A DNA stretch of 22,573 nt from JBFJWU01 sp041623475 [NCBI: bacterium] (GCA_041623475.1 JBFJWU010000007.1:1-22573), one strand, 5' to 3'; positions 7,684 through 15,371 are shown, counted from the first letter of the stretch. The notes: generated from the letters alone by a model not told the origin. Numbers and translations: made by a program.

Positions 7684-8397
7684 ATGTACTTTCGTCGTCG
7701 CTGGTCGCTCGCCTGTGTCGTATTCCTGGTCCCCGGGCCAGTCGCTGCCGCGCCCGTTGTGCATGTCGATGCCAATACCCTGGTCGCGTTGCCGGACGGT
7801 GATCCGCCAGCAGATGGCTGGCCCAATGTCGTCCTGCTGCATGGACATAATTCCAGCCTGAAATACCAGAAAGGGCGTGCCCGGGCATTGGCCGATGGCG
7901 GCCTGGCGGTCGTTGCCGTTGCCGGAACCGTCGCCCTGGCGAACGGGAATCGCGGCTGGCCCCGGGATGATGTCGCTGCCGTCGATCACCATCTGTCGCG
8001 ATGGCTGGAACGTGTGGCGGAACGGCACAAACTGGATGGGCGCCGGCAGTTCATCGGCGGGTTCTCCCAGGGCGCGGCGTATGCTTTACGGTTATTACTG
8101 GCCAATCCCGGTTCGTACCGTGGAGGGCTGATTATGTCGCTGGTCGAGACGCCGTCAATCGGTTCCGAGGCGACAAAACCGGCGTTACCGCCGGTCTGGA
8201 TTACTGCCGGACAGGCTGATCCGAAGGCGTATCAGATTGCGCAGGATACGGCGGGCCGACTGCGGGCGATCGGGACGCCCGTTCGCCTGGATCTCCATAT
8301 TGGCGGTCACGAATTGCCGCCTGACTGGAAACAGGTCCTGCCGTCCGTGGCTCGCTGGTTGCTGGCCGGAGGGGCGGCGGACCCTGGCGGATTGTAG
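7684..8397 (+). CDS. Exported alpha/beta hydrolase (esterase/phospholipase-like)
   Basis: A 237-residue protein with an N-terminal signal peptide (basic R-R-R at 4-6, hydrophobic core, likely cleavage after A-A-A near residue 23), so it acts in the periplasm or outside. The fold is alpha/beta hydrolase: V-V-L-L-H-G-H at the oxyanion strand, nucleophile Ser128 in G-G-F-S-Q-G, Asp179 in A-G-Q-A-D-P, and His209 in I-G-G-H-E-L. The G-F-S-Q-G elbow and D and H spacing resemble the carboxylesterase/phospholipase (PF02230-like) group. The substrate is probably an ester but unknown. The ATG lacks a Shine-Dalgarno and sits just after a perfect -10 box. Confidence 0.85.
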   Translation: MYFRRRWSLACVVFLVPGPVAAAPVVHVDANTLVALPDGDPPADGWPNVVLLHGHNSSLKYQKGRARALADGGLAVVAVAGTVALANGNRGWPRDDVAAVDHHLSRWLERVAERHKLDGRRQFIGGFSQGAAYALRLLLANPGSYRGGLIMSLVETPSIGSEATKPALPPVWITAGQADPKAYQIAQDTAGRLRAIGTPVRLDLHIGGHELPPDWKQVLPSVARWLLAGGAADPGGL

Positions 8398-8426
8398 GCA
8401 CCTGTGCCCGCGACACAGATGTTAGA

Positions 8427-8432
8427 TAGAAT
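8427..8432 (+). promoter_or_regulatory. Candidate -10 box upstream of acyl-CoA dehydrogenase pair
   Basis: TAGAAT matches five of six bases of the -10 consensus. A start near 8439 would give a 29-base leader containing the GGGAGAA ribosome binding site. The -35 region is poor, so confidence is low. Confidence 0.3.
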
Positions 8433-8467
8433 CAGTATTCGATCAACGGTTGGAACAGGGAGAAGCT

Positions 8468-9652
8468 GTGGACCTGTCATTCAGTGAACAAGACGAAGCG
8501 TTTCGCGAAGAAGTAAAATCCTGGATCCAGTCGGCAATGCCACCTGAGATCAAGGAAAAGGCGGCGGCTGGCGGCAACTTTGCGATGGAAGAAGTCATGC
8601 AGTGGCACAAAATCCTCTACGAAAAAGGATGGGCCGCCCCGAACTGGCCAGAGGAGCACGGCGGACCCGGGTTTTCGGCAACAGAGCGGTTCATTTTTTC
8701 CGAGGAAATGGCACTGGCCGGAACGCCGCCCATGAGTCCGTTTGGGCTGGCGATGGTCGGTCCGTTGATTCAGCGTTTCGGGACCGATGAACAGAAAGAA
8801 CGGTTCCTGCCAAAAATTCTCAGCGGTGAGGAGGTCTGGTGCCAGGGGTATTCAGAACCCAATGCCGGTAGCGACCTGGCATCGCTGCGAACCAGTGCCG
8901 TGGACGATGGTGACCATTTCATCGTCAACGGCCAGAAGACCTGGACCACGTATGCACAGTATGCAGACTGGATTTTTTGCCTGGTCCGCACCAACGGTGA
9001 CGGCAAGAAACAGGAGGGCATCAGCTTTCTGCTGATCGACATGACAACCGATGGAGTCGAGGCGGTTCCCATGTTGACGCTGGGCCACACACCGGCATTC
9101 TGTGACACCTATTTTGAGAATGCCCGCGTGCCCAAGGAAAACCTGCTGGGACCGTTGGACGGCGGATGGACGCTGGCCAAAGCATTGCTGGGGCACGAAC
9201 GAACCGCAGTGGGTGCGGTTGCACCCAGCTATGCCGCACTGAACAAGCTCAAGCGAATTGCCGCCTATACCGCCAATGGAACCGGGGCAACGCTGGCCGA
9301 AACGCCGTCCTGGAAACAACGCATTGCGCGGATCGAAATGCGCCTGCGCGCCCACCAGATGGTTGTTTACAAGGCCCTGGCAGAACAGGCTGCAGGACGC
9401 ATACCGGGACCCGAGACGTCGATCCTGAAACTGGTCGGCACGACAATCCAGCAGGAGATTGACGAACTGACCATGGAAGCCATGGGGTTGAACTCATTGA
9501 CCTGGTTCAACGACGGCAAAGATGTCCCGCCGCTGGAGGAATGGATCGGTTCCCGTTTCTGCTACAACCGTGCGACAACCATTTATGCCGGATCCAATGA
9601 GATCCAGCGCAACATCCTGGCCAAGATGGTTCTTGGCCTGCCATCCAGCTAG
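8468..9652 (+). CDS. Acyl-CoA dehydrogenase, large/catalytic subunit of a probable pair
   Basis: A 394-residue FAD-dependent acyl-CoA dehydrogenase, which introduces an alpha,beta double bond into an acyl-CoA. Family motifs are present: W-P-E-E-H-G-G (60-66), Y-S-E-P-N-A-G-S-D-L (128-137), G-Q-K-T-W-T (155-160), and C-terminal Y-A-G-S-N-E-I-Q-R-N-I. The residue before G-S-N is Ala, so the medium-chain-type catalytic Glu is absent there; Glu244 in L-G-H-E-R matches the alternative position used by isovaleryl-CoA and related dehydrogenases. The GTG at 8468 is chosen since GGGAGAA precedes it and M-D-L-S-F-S is a typical start; a TTG 18 bases earlier is less likely. It precedes a second dehydrogenase by nine bases, like PimC-PimD or FadE pairs. 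Confidence 0.92.
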   Translation: MDLSFSEQDEAFREEVKSWIQSAMPPEIKEKAAAGGNFAMEEVMQWHKILYEKGWAAPNWPEEHGGPGFSATERFIFSEEMALAGTPPMSPFGLAMVGPLIQRFGTDEQKERFLPKILSGEEVWCQGYSEPNAGSDLASLRTSAVDDGDHFIVNGQKTWTTYAQYADWIFCLVRTNGDGKKQEGISFLLIDMTTDGVEAVPMLTLGHTPAFCDTYFENARVPKENLLGPLDGGWTLAKALLGHERTAVGAVAPSYAALNKLKRIAAYTANGTGATLAETPSWKQRIARIEMRLRAHQMVVYKALAEQAAGRIPGPETSILKLVGTTIQQEIDELTMEAMGLNSLTWFNDGKDVPPLEEWIGSRFCYNRATTIYAGSNEIQRNILAKMVLGLPSS

Positions 9653-9661
9653 GGGGTTGTC

Positions 9662-10795
9662 ATGGATTTTGAACTGAATGAAATCCAGCAGATGCTGTCG
9701 CGGACCGTTGCCGACTTCGCAGGCAAGGAGTCGCCCGTGGAACGCAGTCGCCGTTTGCGCGATGACGAGACCGGCTGGGAAACAGCGATCTGGAAGCAGA
9801 TGGGCGAACTGGGATGGCTGGCCGTGCCATTCGCAGAGGAGTTGGGCGGAATGGGCGGCGGGTTCATCGATTCGGCGCTGATTGTTGAGCAACTGGGGCG
9901 GACACTGGTGCCGGAACCGTACGTGCCGTCCGTGGTGCTGGCCGGTACCTGCCTGGCGCAGGCCGGCACAGAGTCGCAGCAGGCCGAGTTTCTGCAGCCC
10001 ATGCTGGCCGGTGATACGTCGCTTGCCGTGGCACTGTCGGAACCTGCCAATCGCTATAACCCGACCTGGTTCGAAACGGCCGCGTCGGAATCCGGCGGGT
10101 CCTGGACATTAAGCGGTCGCAAGACCTGGGTACTGAATGGACATGCGGCCAACCACATCCTGGTTGCTGCAGCGACACCCGGCGGGCCGGGCCTGTTTGT
10201 CGTCCAGCCGGGGCAGGACGGGGTCACTGTCGATCCTTTCAAGACCATCGACGGCCGCCGGGCGGCGCACATTGAGTTAAACAATGTCGCGGTGTCTGCA
10301 GACCACGTCATCGGGACCCCGGGGGAAGACACCCAGGGGCTCCTGGAGCTGCTGGGAGACTATGGCGCTGCAGCGGCAGTGGCCGAGGGCGTTGGCGTCA
10401 TCCAGGTCATGCTGGATATGACCGTTGAGTACCTGAAAACCCGTGAGCAGTTCGGTGTCAAAATCGGATCGTTCCAGGCGCTGCAGCACAGAGCCGTTGA
10501 TATGTTTGTCGAAACGCAACTGCTGCGGTCGGCATCGACCGCAGCGATGATCAAGGCTGATGACCCGGATCCTGTCGAACGGCGTCGCGCTGTCAGCACA
10601 GCGAAGTTGCAACTGGGCACGGGTGGCGCGTTTGTCAGCCGACAGGCGATCCAGCTGCACGGCGGGATCGGTGTCACTGACGAGCACGATATCGGTTTGT
10701 TTTTCAAGCGGCACCACGTCCTGAGTGTCCTGTTTGGTGACCAGGAATGGCACGCGGCCCGTTTTGCGGACCAGCCCGAGTTCATACCGTCCTGA
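9662..10795 (+). CDS. Acyl-CoA dehydrogenase, small/partner subunit of a probable pair
   Basis: A 377-residue acyl-CoA dehydrogenase family protein. It shows M-D-F-E-L-N-E at the start, a shortened L-S-E-P-A-N-R segment instead of the usual EP.AGSD motif, G-R-K-T-W-V-L-N-G, and C-terminal I-Q-L-H-G-G-I-G-V-T-D-E-H. At the place equivalent to the partner's catalytic Glu244 it reads L-G-D-Y-G-A-A-A, without an E-R. This fits the non-catalytic or FAD-sharing half of heteromeric dehydrogenases such as pimeloyl-CoA dehydrogenase small subunits or mycobacterial FadE pairs. The ATG at 9662 follows the first gene by nine bases with GGGGG upstream. Membership of the family is sure; the heteromeric role is inference. 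Confidence 0.9.
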   Translation: MDFELNEIQQMLSRTVADFAGKESPVERSRRLRDDETGWETAIWKQMGELGWLAVPFAEELGGMGGGFIDSALIVEQLGRTLVPEPYVPSVVLAGTCLAQAGTESQQAEFLQPMLAGDTSLAVALSEPANRYNPTWFETAASESGGSWTLSGRKTWVLNGHAANHILVAAATPGGPGLFVVQPGQDGVTVDPFKTIDGRRAAHIELNNVAVSADHVIGTPGEDTQGLLELLGDYGAAAAVAEGVGVIQVMLDMTVEYLKTREQFGVKIGSFQALQHRAVDMFVETQLLRSASTAAMIKADDPDPVERRRAVSTAKLQLGTGGAFVSRQAIQLHGGIGVTDEHDIGLFFKRHHVLSVLFGDQEWHAARFADQPEFIPS

Positions 10796-10836
10796 AAAAG
10801 GACCGAAATTGCAGACTCGACCGGCAACCAGGTCAT

Positions 10837-11742
10837 TTGCTGCCCGGCGGACTAAGCCGTCGGCAGACGATTGCCGGAACCGCCGCCGGCATTGCTGTGT
10901 TGCATGTGCCCCCGTCTGCTCTGGCGGGGTCTATGCCGGTGGACTGGTATGACCCCTATACGCCGGTCGCAGAAAATATCGATACGGTTTATCGCACGGT
11001 CCTGTTACCCCCCGACGGTCCAAAGCATGCTGCTGAGCGGGTCTGGACCGAATATACGACGACCGGCATCCTGAAGTACGCGGAATGGGCTCCCCAGTTC
11101 ATGTATTTATGGTGGCGACTGGAAACGGAAACATCCGAACGGATCCGCGTTGCCCGGATCGGGCAGAAAATGGCGGCGGAAATTCAGCGACGGACGCCCG
11201 AGTCTGTGCTGGGGCCGTTGTACGGGGCGATGTTTATCGGTTTCGAAGCACTGTCCCGGGGGGTCCTGAACAGTCTGCAGATTGTGCCCAGGATGATGGA
11301 GCAGGCAAAAGAGGTGGTTGAACGCCAACCGGGGTTCCTGTACGGCCTGGCGGAATTAATGCTGGCCAGGGTGTTGTTCAAGGCACCACCATTTCCGATG
11401 AGCCGCGGTGACCTGACCAAAAGCATGGCATACATCGAACTGGCCCGGCCCTACGCCGAGGGTAAATTTGCGCCGTGGTACCTGTTCCTGGCGGAAGCAC
11501 TGCACCTGACCGAACAGGCCAGTGAACTGGAACGGTTACTGGACACATGGGAATCGGCGATCAAGCCGACTGACAAGTTTACGATGATGAACCTCGAAAT
11601 TACCCGCATCGATATGGCCAACCTGAAAGCGGCGCTGGCTGACGGAAGTTACGATCGCTATCTCTGGGATGCCTATCTGGTCCCGATGGACCGCAGGATT
11701 ATCGAACAACGCTATCCGGTTGTCCGTGCAAAGTACAGGTAA
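10837..11742 (+). CDS. Exported helical-repeat protein (TatT/TPR-like), function unknown
   Basis: The open frame runs from 10747, but that start would lie deep in the preceding gene. The first plausible start outside it is TTG at 10837, with AGG a few bases upstream, giving 301 residues. The N-terminus then reads like a twin-arginine signal: S-R-R-Q-T-I-A-G (7-14), a hydrophobic stretch, and cleavage after S-A-L-A near 30. The mature part is almost all helical with TPR-like segments (P-G-F-L-Y-G-L-A-E-L-M-L-A-R and Y-L-F-L-A-E-A-L). The spacing faintly recalls TatT, the helical-repeat component of some lipoprotein TRAP systems, but no TRAP transporter is nearby. It lies between the dehydrogenase pair and the hydroxylase gene, with which it overlaps by 17 bases. 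Confidence 0.65.
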   Translation: MLPGGLSRRQTIAGTAAGIAVLHVPPSALAGSMPVDWYDPYTPVAENIDTVYRTVLLPPDGPKHAAERVWTEYTTTGILKYAEWAPQFMYLWWRLETETSERIRVARIGQKMAAEIQRRTPESVLGPLYGAMFIGFEALSRGVLNSLQIVPRMMEQAKEVVERQPGFLYGLAELMLARVLFKAPPFPMSRGDLTKSMAYIELARPYAEGKFAPWYLFLAEALHLTEQASELERLLDTWESAIKPTDKFTMMNLEITRIDMANLKAALADGSYDRYLWDAYLVPMDRRIIEQRYPVVRAKYR

Positions 11743-12679
11743 CAGCAACGCCCCGCGGGCGGACCTGACGGAATTCGACACCCTGCCCGCCTGGCGGAAG
11801 CTGCTGACAGTGGCAGCGTTTCCCACGGTCTTTATGGCCAGTATGATCGGCGCCGGGACAATGATGCAGCAGGGAGCCAACCCGGAAATACCGGTCGCCG
11901 TCTTTACCGTGATCACGGCCCTGATCATCATGGTCCTGGAGCGGGTTAACCCACACGCCGAATCGTGGAACCGGTCCCGCCAGGACGTGCCGACGGACAT
12001 CGCCCACGTGTTGCTCAGCGAGGTTGCGCCACCGGAATTGTGGAACAGCCTGTTTCGTAATGTCCTGCTGGTCGCTGCCGCAGGCATTGCGGCCAACACC
12101 GGGCTGTCGTTGTGGCCTGCCGGGGCGCACTGGGCTATTCAATTGTGCCTGGCAATGGTTGTGTCCGAGTTCGGACAGTACTGGTGGCATCGGTTTGCCC
12201 ACGAACATGACCTGGGCTGGCGGTTTCACAGTGTTCACCACAGCCCCGAGCGGCTGTACTGGCTGAACGCCGGGCGCTTTCATCCGCTGGATACGATCTT
12301 TTCCTATACGCTGCAGGTCACGCCGCTGATCCTGCTGGGCTGCGGGGCTGAAATCATTGCGCTGTTTACCCTGTGGACGGCAGTTCACGGGATGTTCCAG
12401 CATTCCAACATTGAGCTGCGCCTGGGGCCGCTGAACTGGATTTTCAGTATGGCCGAACTGCATCGCTGGCATCACTCGCTGGACACCCGGGACCAGAACG
12501 CCAACTATGGTGCCAATATCATTTTCTGGGACATCGTCTTTGGTACACGGCACCATCCCCGCGACCGGGAACACCAGCCCGATGACGTCGGGTTCTTGGG
12601 GATGCCCGGGTTCCCGAACCGGTACTGGGGGCAATTGGCGGTGCCGTTTGTCTGGCGCAAGCTCAAACGCTCTGACTGA
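11726..12679 (+). CDS. Fatty acid hydroxylase superfamily membrane di-iron enzyme (sterol desaturase type)
   Basis: A 317-residue membrane protein with several hydrophobic helices and the histidine clusters of the fatty acid hydroxylase/sterol desaturase superfamily (PF04116 type), which binds two irons and hydroxylates or desaturates lipids. Visible motifs: W-W-H-R-F-A-H (His155, His159), F-H-S-V-H-H (168, 171, 172), R-F-H-P-L-D (186), H-G-M-F-Q-H (221, 226), and L-H-R-W-H-H (246, 249, 250). The start is uncertain: GTG at 11726 overlaps the previous gene by 17 bases; TTG at 11720 or ATG at 11834 are alternatives. The tight overlap puts it in the operon begun by the acyl-CoA dehydrogenases, suggesting lipid tailoring or breakdown. 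Substrate unknown. Confidence 0.9.
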   Translation: MQSTGNSNAPRADLTEFDTLPAWRKLLTVAAFPTVFMASMIGAGTMMQQGANPEIPVAVFTVITALIIMVLERVNPHAESWNRSRQDVPTDIAHVLLSEVAPPELWNSLFRNVLLVAAAGIAANTGLSLWPAGAHWAIQLCLAMVVSEFGQYWWHRFAHEHDLGWRFHSVHHSPERLYWLNAGRFHPLDTIFSYTLQVTPLILLGCGAEIIALFTLWTAVHGMFQHSNIELRLGPLNWIFSMAELHRWHHSLDTRDQNANYGANIIFWDIVFGTRHHPRDREHQPDDVGFLGMPGFPNRYWGQLAVPFVWRKLKRSD

Positions 12680-12922
12680 GACGGCACGCATTTTTGCGCA
12701 ATTTGGCACGCTGTATTCGGTCCGTTGTCCTCGAAATAGCTTTACTATTCCTGCGGCCCCGTCCCTCCGGTCATCGCACCATCTAACGCGAACCTGCGCG
12801 CCTTTCAAATTTTCTCGGGAAGTTCTCAATCTTTTTTATCTTCTTCGTCTCCCTGCTCTCTGTGTCCTCTGTGGTGTGAAATCGCTTCTCTTGCCCGTGT
12901 CTTTCTTCCGCTCGTCAACGAC
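12680..12922 (+). other. Convergent intergenic spacer, pyrimidine-rich
   Basis: This 243-base spacer separates two convergent hydroxylase genes and holds no credible coding frame. Its second half is strikingly pyrimidine-rich on the plus strand, unlike neighbouring coding DNA. A short CGCA-TTTT-TGCG hairpin lies at 12687-12698 just past the plus-strand stop. It may serve as the end of transcription for the gene before it, but the stem is only four pairs. Confidence 0.6.
12841..12884. repeat. Intergenic repeat-like element (CTCTGTG/CCTCTGTGG type)
   Basis: The stretch contains repeated CTCTGTG units: CTCTCTGTG, then TCCTCTGTGGTG. Read on the other strand it is a CACCACAGAGGACACAGAGAG type run. 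From memory, near-identical purine/pyrimidine-biased CACAGAG elements recur in intergenic regions of many unrelated proteobacterial genomes, without known function. Only one copy is in this window, so repetition across the genome is unproven here. Confidence 0.45.
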
Positions 12923-13552
12923 CTAATATTCAGGGTCGTAGCCGAGGGTACGGGCGGTGTCGGTCTTCTCGACGTCATTTGGACCGGGATTTGTGCCCAC
13001 TAACATGTCCGTGAACGGATGGGTGACGCCAAACCAATAATGTTCATTCTTGAAATGGTGCAGCGTATGGGTCCGGGCCAACCAGCGGTAGAGTCGATTC
13101 TTTGAGCTGAGCGGCACGTGCAGGGCCAGGTGGAACCACTCATAAATCAGGAAGCCGGTCCAGAAGCCGAGAAAGAACTCCAGCCCCCGGACCGGGTCGC
13201 CGAATACGGCAATGAAAACCAGCGGCATAACCACGGCCATTGACACCGTCACAAACATCGGAATAAAGATCAGCGAATGGATTCGTGGCTGGCGATGGTG
13301 GCCCAGGTGCAGTCGTTTATGAAGCCCGCGTGCCCAGCGCCATGGCGGCGGCGGCATGTGCAGCAGGTAACGATGGACCGGGTATTCGGCCAGGAACCAG
13401 AACATGGCACCGCCGGCAATACGCGTGGCGGCCATTCCGTCCCTGGCGCTGTCCGGCCAGACCAGGGCCAGGGTGGCGGCCCAGATCGCGATGCCGAAAT
13501 GGATCTCGAAATGACCGAAATAATAACGGGTGACTTGTGTGGTGGTCGCCAT
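12923..13552 (-). CDS. Fatty acid hydroxylase superfamily membrane enzyme (FA2H/CrtZ-like)
   Basis: A 209-residue membrane protein with the full set of histidine boxes of the compact di-iron hydroxylase type: H-R-Y-L-L-H (His60, His65), H-K-R-L-H-L-G-H-H (78, 82, 85, 86), H-L-A-L-H (141, 145), H-T-L-H-H (162, 165, 166), and H-Y-W-F-G-V-T-H-P (171, 178). The order resembles fatty acid 2-hydroxylases and carotenoid hydroxylases, and differs from the protein at 11726-12679. Substrate unknown. The ATG at 13552 is preferred over the frame's earlier ATG at 13582, because GGGAG sits six bases before it. An extended -10 lies upstream. It is transcribed divergently from the unknown exported protein, so the two may share regulation. 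Confidence 0.88.
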   Translation of the reverse strand: MATTTQVTRYYFGHFEIHFGIAIWAATLALVWPDSARDGMAATRIAGGAMFWFLAEYPVHRYLLHMPPPPWRWARGLHKRLHLGHHRQPRIHSLIFIPMFVTVSMAVVMPLVFIAVFGDPVRGLEFFLGFWTGFLIYEWFHLALHVPLSSKNRLYRWLARTHTLHHFKNEHYWFGVTHPFTDMLVGTNPGPNDVEKTDTARTLGYDPEY

Positions 13553-13581
13553 CGCGGACTCCCGGGCAGTGACTGGTGGCA

Positions 13582-13590
13582 TTTATACCA
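13582..13590 (-). promoter_or_regulatory. Extended -10 promoter for the second hydroxylase
   Basis: The minus strand reads TGGTATAAA, a TGn element followed by TATAAA (five of six matches to TATAAT). Transcription would begin near 13575 and give a leader of about 22 bases, which includes the GGGAG ribosome binding site of the gene starting at 13552. The -35 is weak, as is usual with extended -10 promoters. Confidence 0.45.
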
Positions 13591-13653
13591 TCATAGCGGC
13601 CTGGCGAAACAGGGTCAGTGGACAGCCGGCCCGGCCCCGGCAACAATATCGCC

Positions 13654-14520
13654 GTGTTACCAGCACCTGTCCAGACTTTGAAATTCAAAGCCGCCGTCAT
13701 TGCGGTGGCCGTACTGACGGCGGCGCCGGTCGCCGCGACCAGCGATGCAGAAGATCGATTTTGTGCGCTGCTGGACCAGTGCGGGATTGAGCACGCCGAA
13801 TCACGGTGCCGGGACCGTGACGCGGACCTGGGCCTGGATGCGTCGCGGTGCCGGCCGGCGCAGGATGTCGAGGGTCTCGACCTGCGGCCCTGGGGACAAT
13901 TCGGGTTTCGTACGTACGAGTTCCTGGCGCGGGAGTACCAGGCGGCATATTCGATTCGCGGAATCCTGCCGATGCGGGCAGCGCAACTGGCGATCCTGAT
14001 GGACGACCTGCCGTTTACGGCGCGCCTGCTTAACCACGCCCGGGGCGGTAATTTTACGGCTCGGTTCATCCGGCGGGGTGACCACCCGGTCGTTTACGGG
14101 GAACGGGGCGACAAATTCCATGGACAGGCGGTCCAGGTGGCGGGCACCTCTGGACGCGGCCGAATGGTCTGGTTGGGCTTCGGCTCGGCAACGATTGCGC
14201 GCTGGACGTTTGTCGGCGAGGTCATGCTGGACCTGGTTTTCCGTCCCGATCCCGGAAATCCTGGTCGGTTGCAGTTCGAAGTGCGGATTTATGCGGCCCC
14301 GGGCAACGGCGCCATCGATGCGGTGATGAACAGCGACCTGTTCGCCGGCCTGGTCCGGCGGATCGCCAGGTCGGTACTGGACGACCTGGCGGCGGCCACG
14401 GGTTCGGTCATCGAACAGCGCCAGAACGGGACCCTGGCCCCGGCCGAATGGTCACCGCCAGATTACCGGATGATCGACCGTCTTCAAGGTCACAAAACCG
14501 CAGGTCCCGTCAATCCCTGA
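13654..14520 (+). CDS. Exported protein of unknown family
   Basis: I do not recognise this protein. From the GTG at 13654 it has 288 residues. An N-terminal hydrophobic stretch after K-F-K, ending in A-P-V-A-A, looks like a Sec signal peptide, so the rest is probably periplasmic. Just after it are four cysteines in about 40 residues (F-C-A, Q-C-G, R-C-R, R-C-R), which could form disulfides. The remainder includes D-L-R-P-W-G-Q-F-G-F-R and a beta-rich middle, and ends with a helix (S-D-L-F-A-G-L-V-R-R-I-A-R). Start choice is open: GTG 13618, GTG 13654 and TTG 13678 are all in frame and none has a clear ribosome binding site. Its end overlaps the convergent enoyl-CoA hydratase gene by 11 bases. 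Confidence 0.65.
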   Translation: MLPAPVQTLKFKAAVIAVAVLTAAPVAATSDAEDRFCALLDQCGIEHAESRCRDRDADLGLDASRCRPAQDVEGLDLRPWGQFGFRTYEFLAREYQAAYSIRGILPMRAAQLAILMDDLPFTARLLNHARGGNFTARFIRRGDHPVVYGERGDKFHGQAVQVAGTSGRGRMVWLGFGSATIARWTFVGEVMLDLVFRPDPGNPGRLQFEVRIYAAPGNGAIDAVMNSDLFAGLVRRIARSVLDDLAAATGSVIEQRQNGTLAPAEWSPPDYRMIDRLQGHKTAGPVNP

Positions 14521-15313
14521 ACTCCGGCTCCCGGCCCTCGTTGCGGGCGGTGATGGCTTCTTCCAGGTTTTGGGTGGTCATTCGAACCAGTAACTGGTTG
14601 CGGTTTTCGTAACCGATGGCGGCCTGCAGGCTGCCGGCTTCCATTGCATCCCACAGGGCCGCCTTGGTCATCGCGACTCCGATCTGGCTGTGGCGACAGA
14701 TCTGCCCGGCCAGTTCGGCAGCGTTATCCAACAACGCCTCCGGTTCCGTAACCCGGGACAGGATGCCGATCGATTCGGCCTCGTCAGCCAGGACCTCGCG
14801 ACCGCTGAGGATGATCTCGTTGGCCCTGGAACCGCCGATCAGCCGGGGCAGCAGGTAGCTCAGGCCCAGTTCGACCCCGGTCAGTCCGTTGCGGATACCG
14901 GCCGCACGAAACCTGGCCGCGCGACTGCCGATGCGGATATCCGCCGCGATCGCCAGGCAGAAGCCGCCACCAAATGCCGGGCCATTGATCGCGGCGATGA
15001 TCGGCTGGGGCAGGGAGCGCATCAACGGTACCAGTCCCGACATCGTTTCCATCGCCCGGACCGCAAGCCGGGACATAGGCAAACCGTCAGAATTGGACGG
15101 CCGACCGACATCGTCCAGGTTCATCCCCGAACAGAATCCGTCGCCCGATCCGGTCAGGATGACGACACGACAACCGTTGTCTTCCCGGGCCCGGGTCAGT
15201 TCGTCGTACAACCCCTGGACCAGGTCAAACGACATCGCGTTCAGCGTCGGGGGGTCATCCAGCCGGATACAGCGAATTGCGGAATCAATCCTGTCGGTTG
15301 TTGCGCCTGCCAT
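14510..15313 (-). CDS. Enoyl-CoA hydratase/isomerase family protein
   Basis: A 267-residue crotonase-fold protein of normal length. It would hydrate or isomerise an unsaturated acyl-CoA. The two oxyanion-hole segments are clear: G-D-G-F-C-S-G-M-N-L (residues 57-66) and I-N-G-P-A-F-G-G-G-F-C-L (about 110-121). A V-E-L-G-L segment lies where one catalytic Glu is expected, so hydratase activity is plausible, but specificity cannot be set. No signal peptide is seen; it is cytoplasmic. The ATG at 15313 has GGGAG at eight bases upstream. It stands alone on the minus strand but fits functionally with the acyl-CoA dehydrogenase pair at 8468-10795, which would supply its substrate. Confidence 0.92.
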   Translation of the reverse strand: MAGATTDRIDSAIRCIRLDDPPTLNAMSFDLVQGLYDELTRAREDNGCRVVILTGSGDGFCSGMNLDDVGRPSNSDGLPMSRLAVRAMETMSGLVPLMRSLPQPIIAAINGPAFGGGFCLAIAADIRIGSRAARFRAAGIRNGLTGVELGLSYLLPRLIGGSRANEIILSGREVLADEAESIGILSRVTEPEALLDNAAELAGQICRHSQIGVAMTKAALWDAMEAGSLQAAIGYENRNQLLVRMTTQNLEEAITARNEGREPEFRD

Positions 15314-15371
15314 GGTTACGCTCCCTGGTCCCGGCCGGTGGCTGCGGTCGCAGCGACGTTGCCAGATTGAC

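Noticed and set aside
8450-8467. TTG at 8450 as the start of the first acyl-CoA dehydrogenase
   Set aside because: The GTG at 8468 has a proper GGGAGAA upstream and gives the family-typical M-D-L-S-F-S beginning.
10747-10836. Upstream start at 10747 for the exported helical-repeat protein
   Set aside because: It would overlap the end of the second acyl-CoA dehydrogenase by 49 bases and bury the twin-arginine signal 38 residues inside the protein.
12687-12698. CGCA-TTTT-TGCG as an intrinsic terminator
   Set aside because: The stem is only four base pairs and its T residues are in the loop, not after the stem.
11699-12829. Minus-strand frame opposite the first hydroxylase and running into the spacer (376 codons)
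   Set aside because: The plus strand has all the histidine motifs. The frame crosses a likely non-coding repeat spacer.
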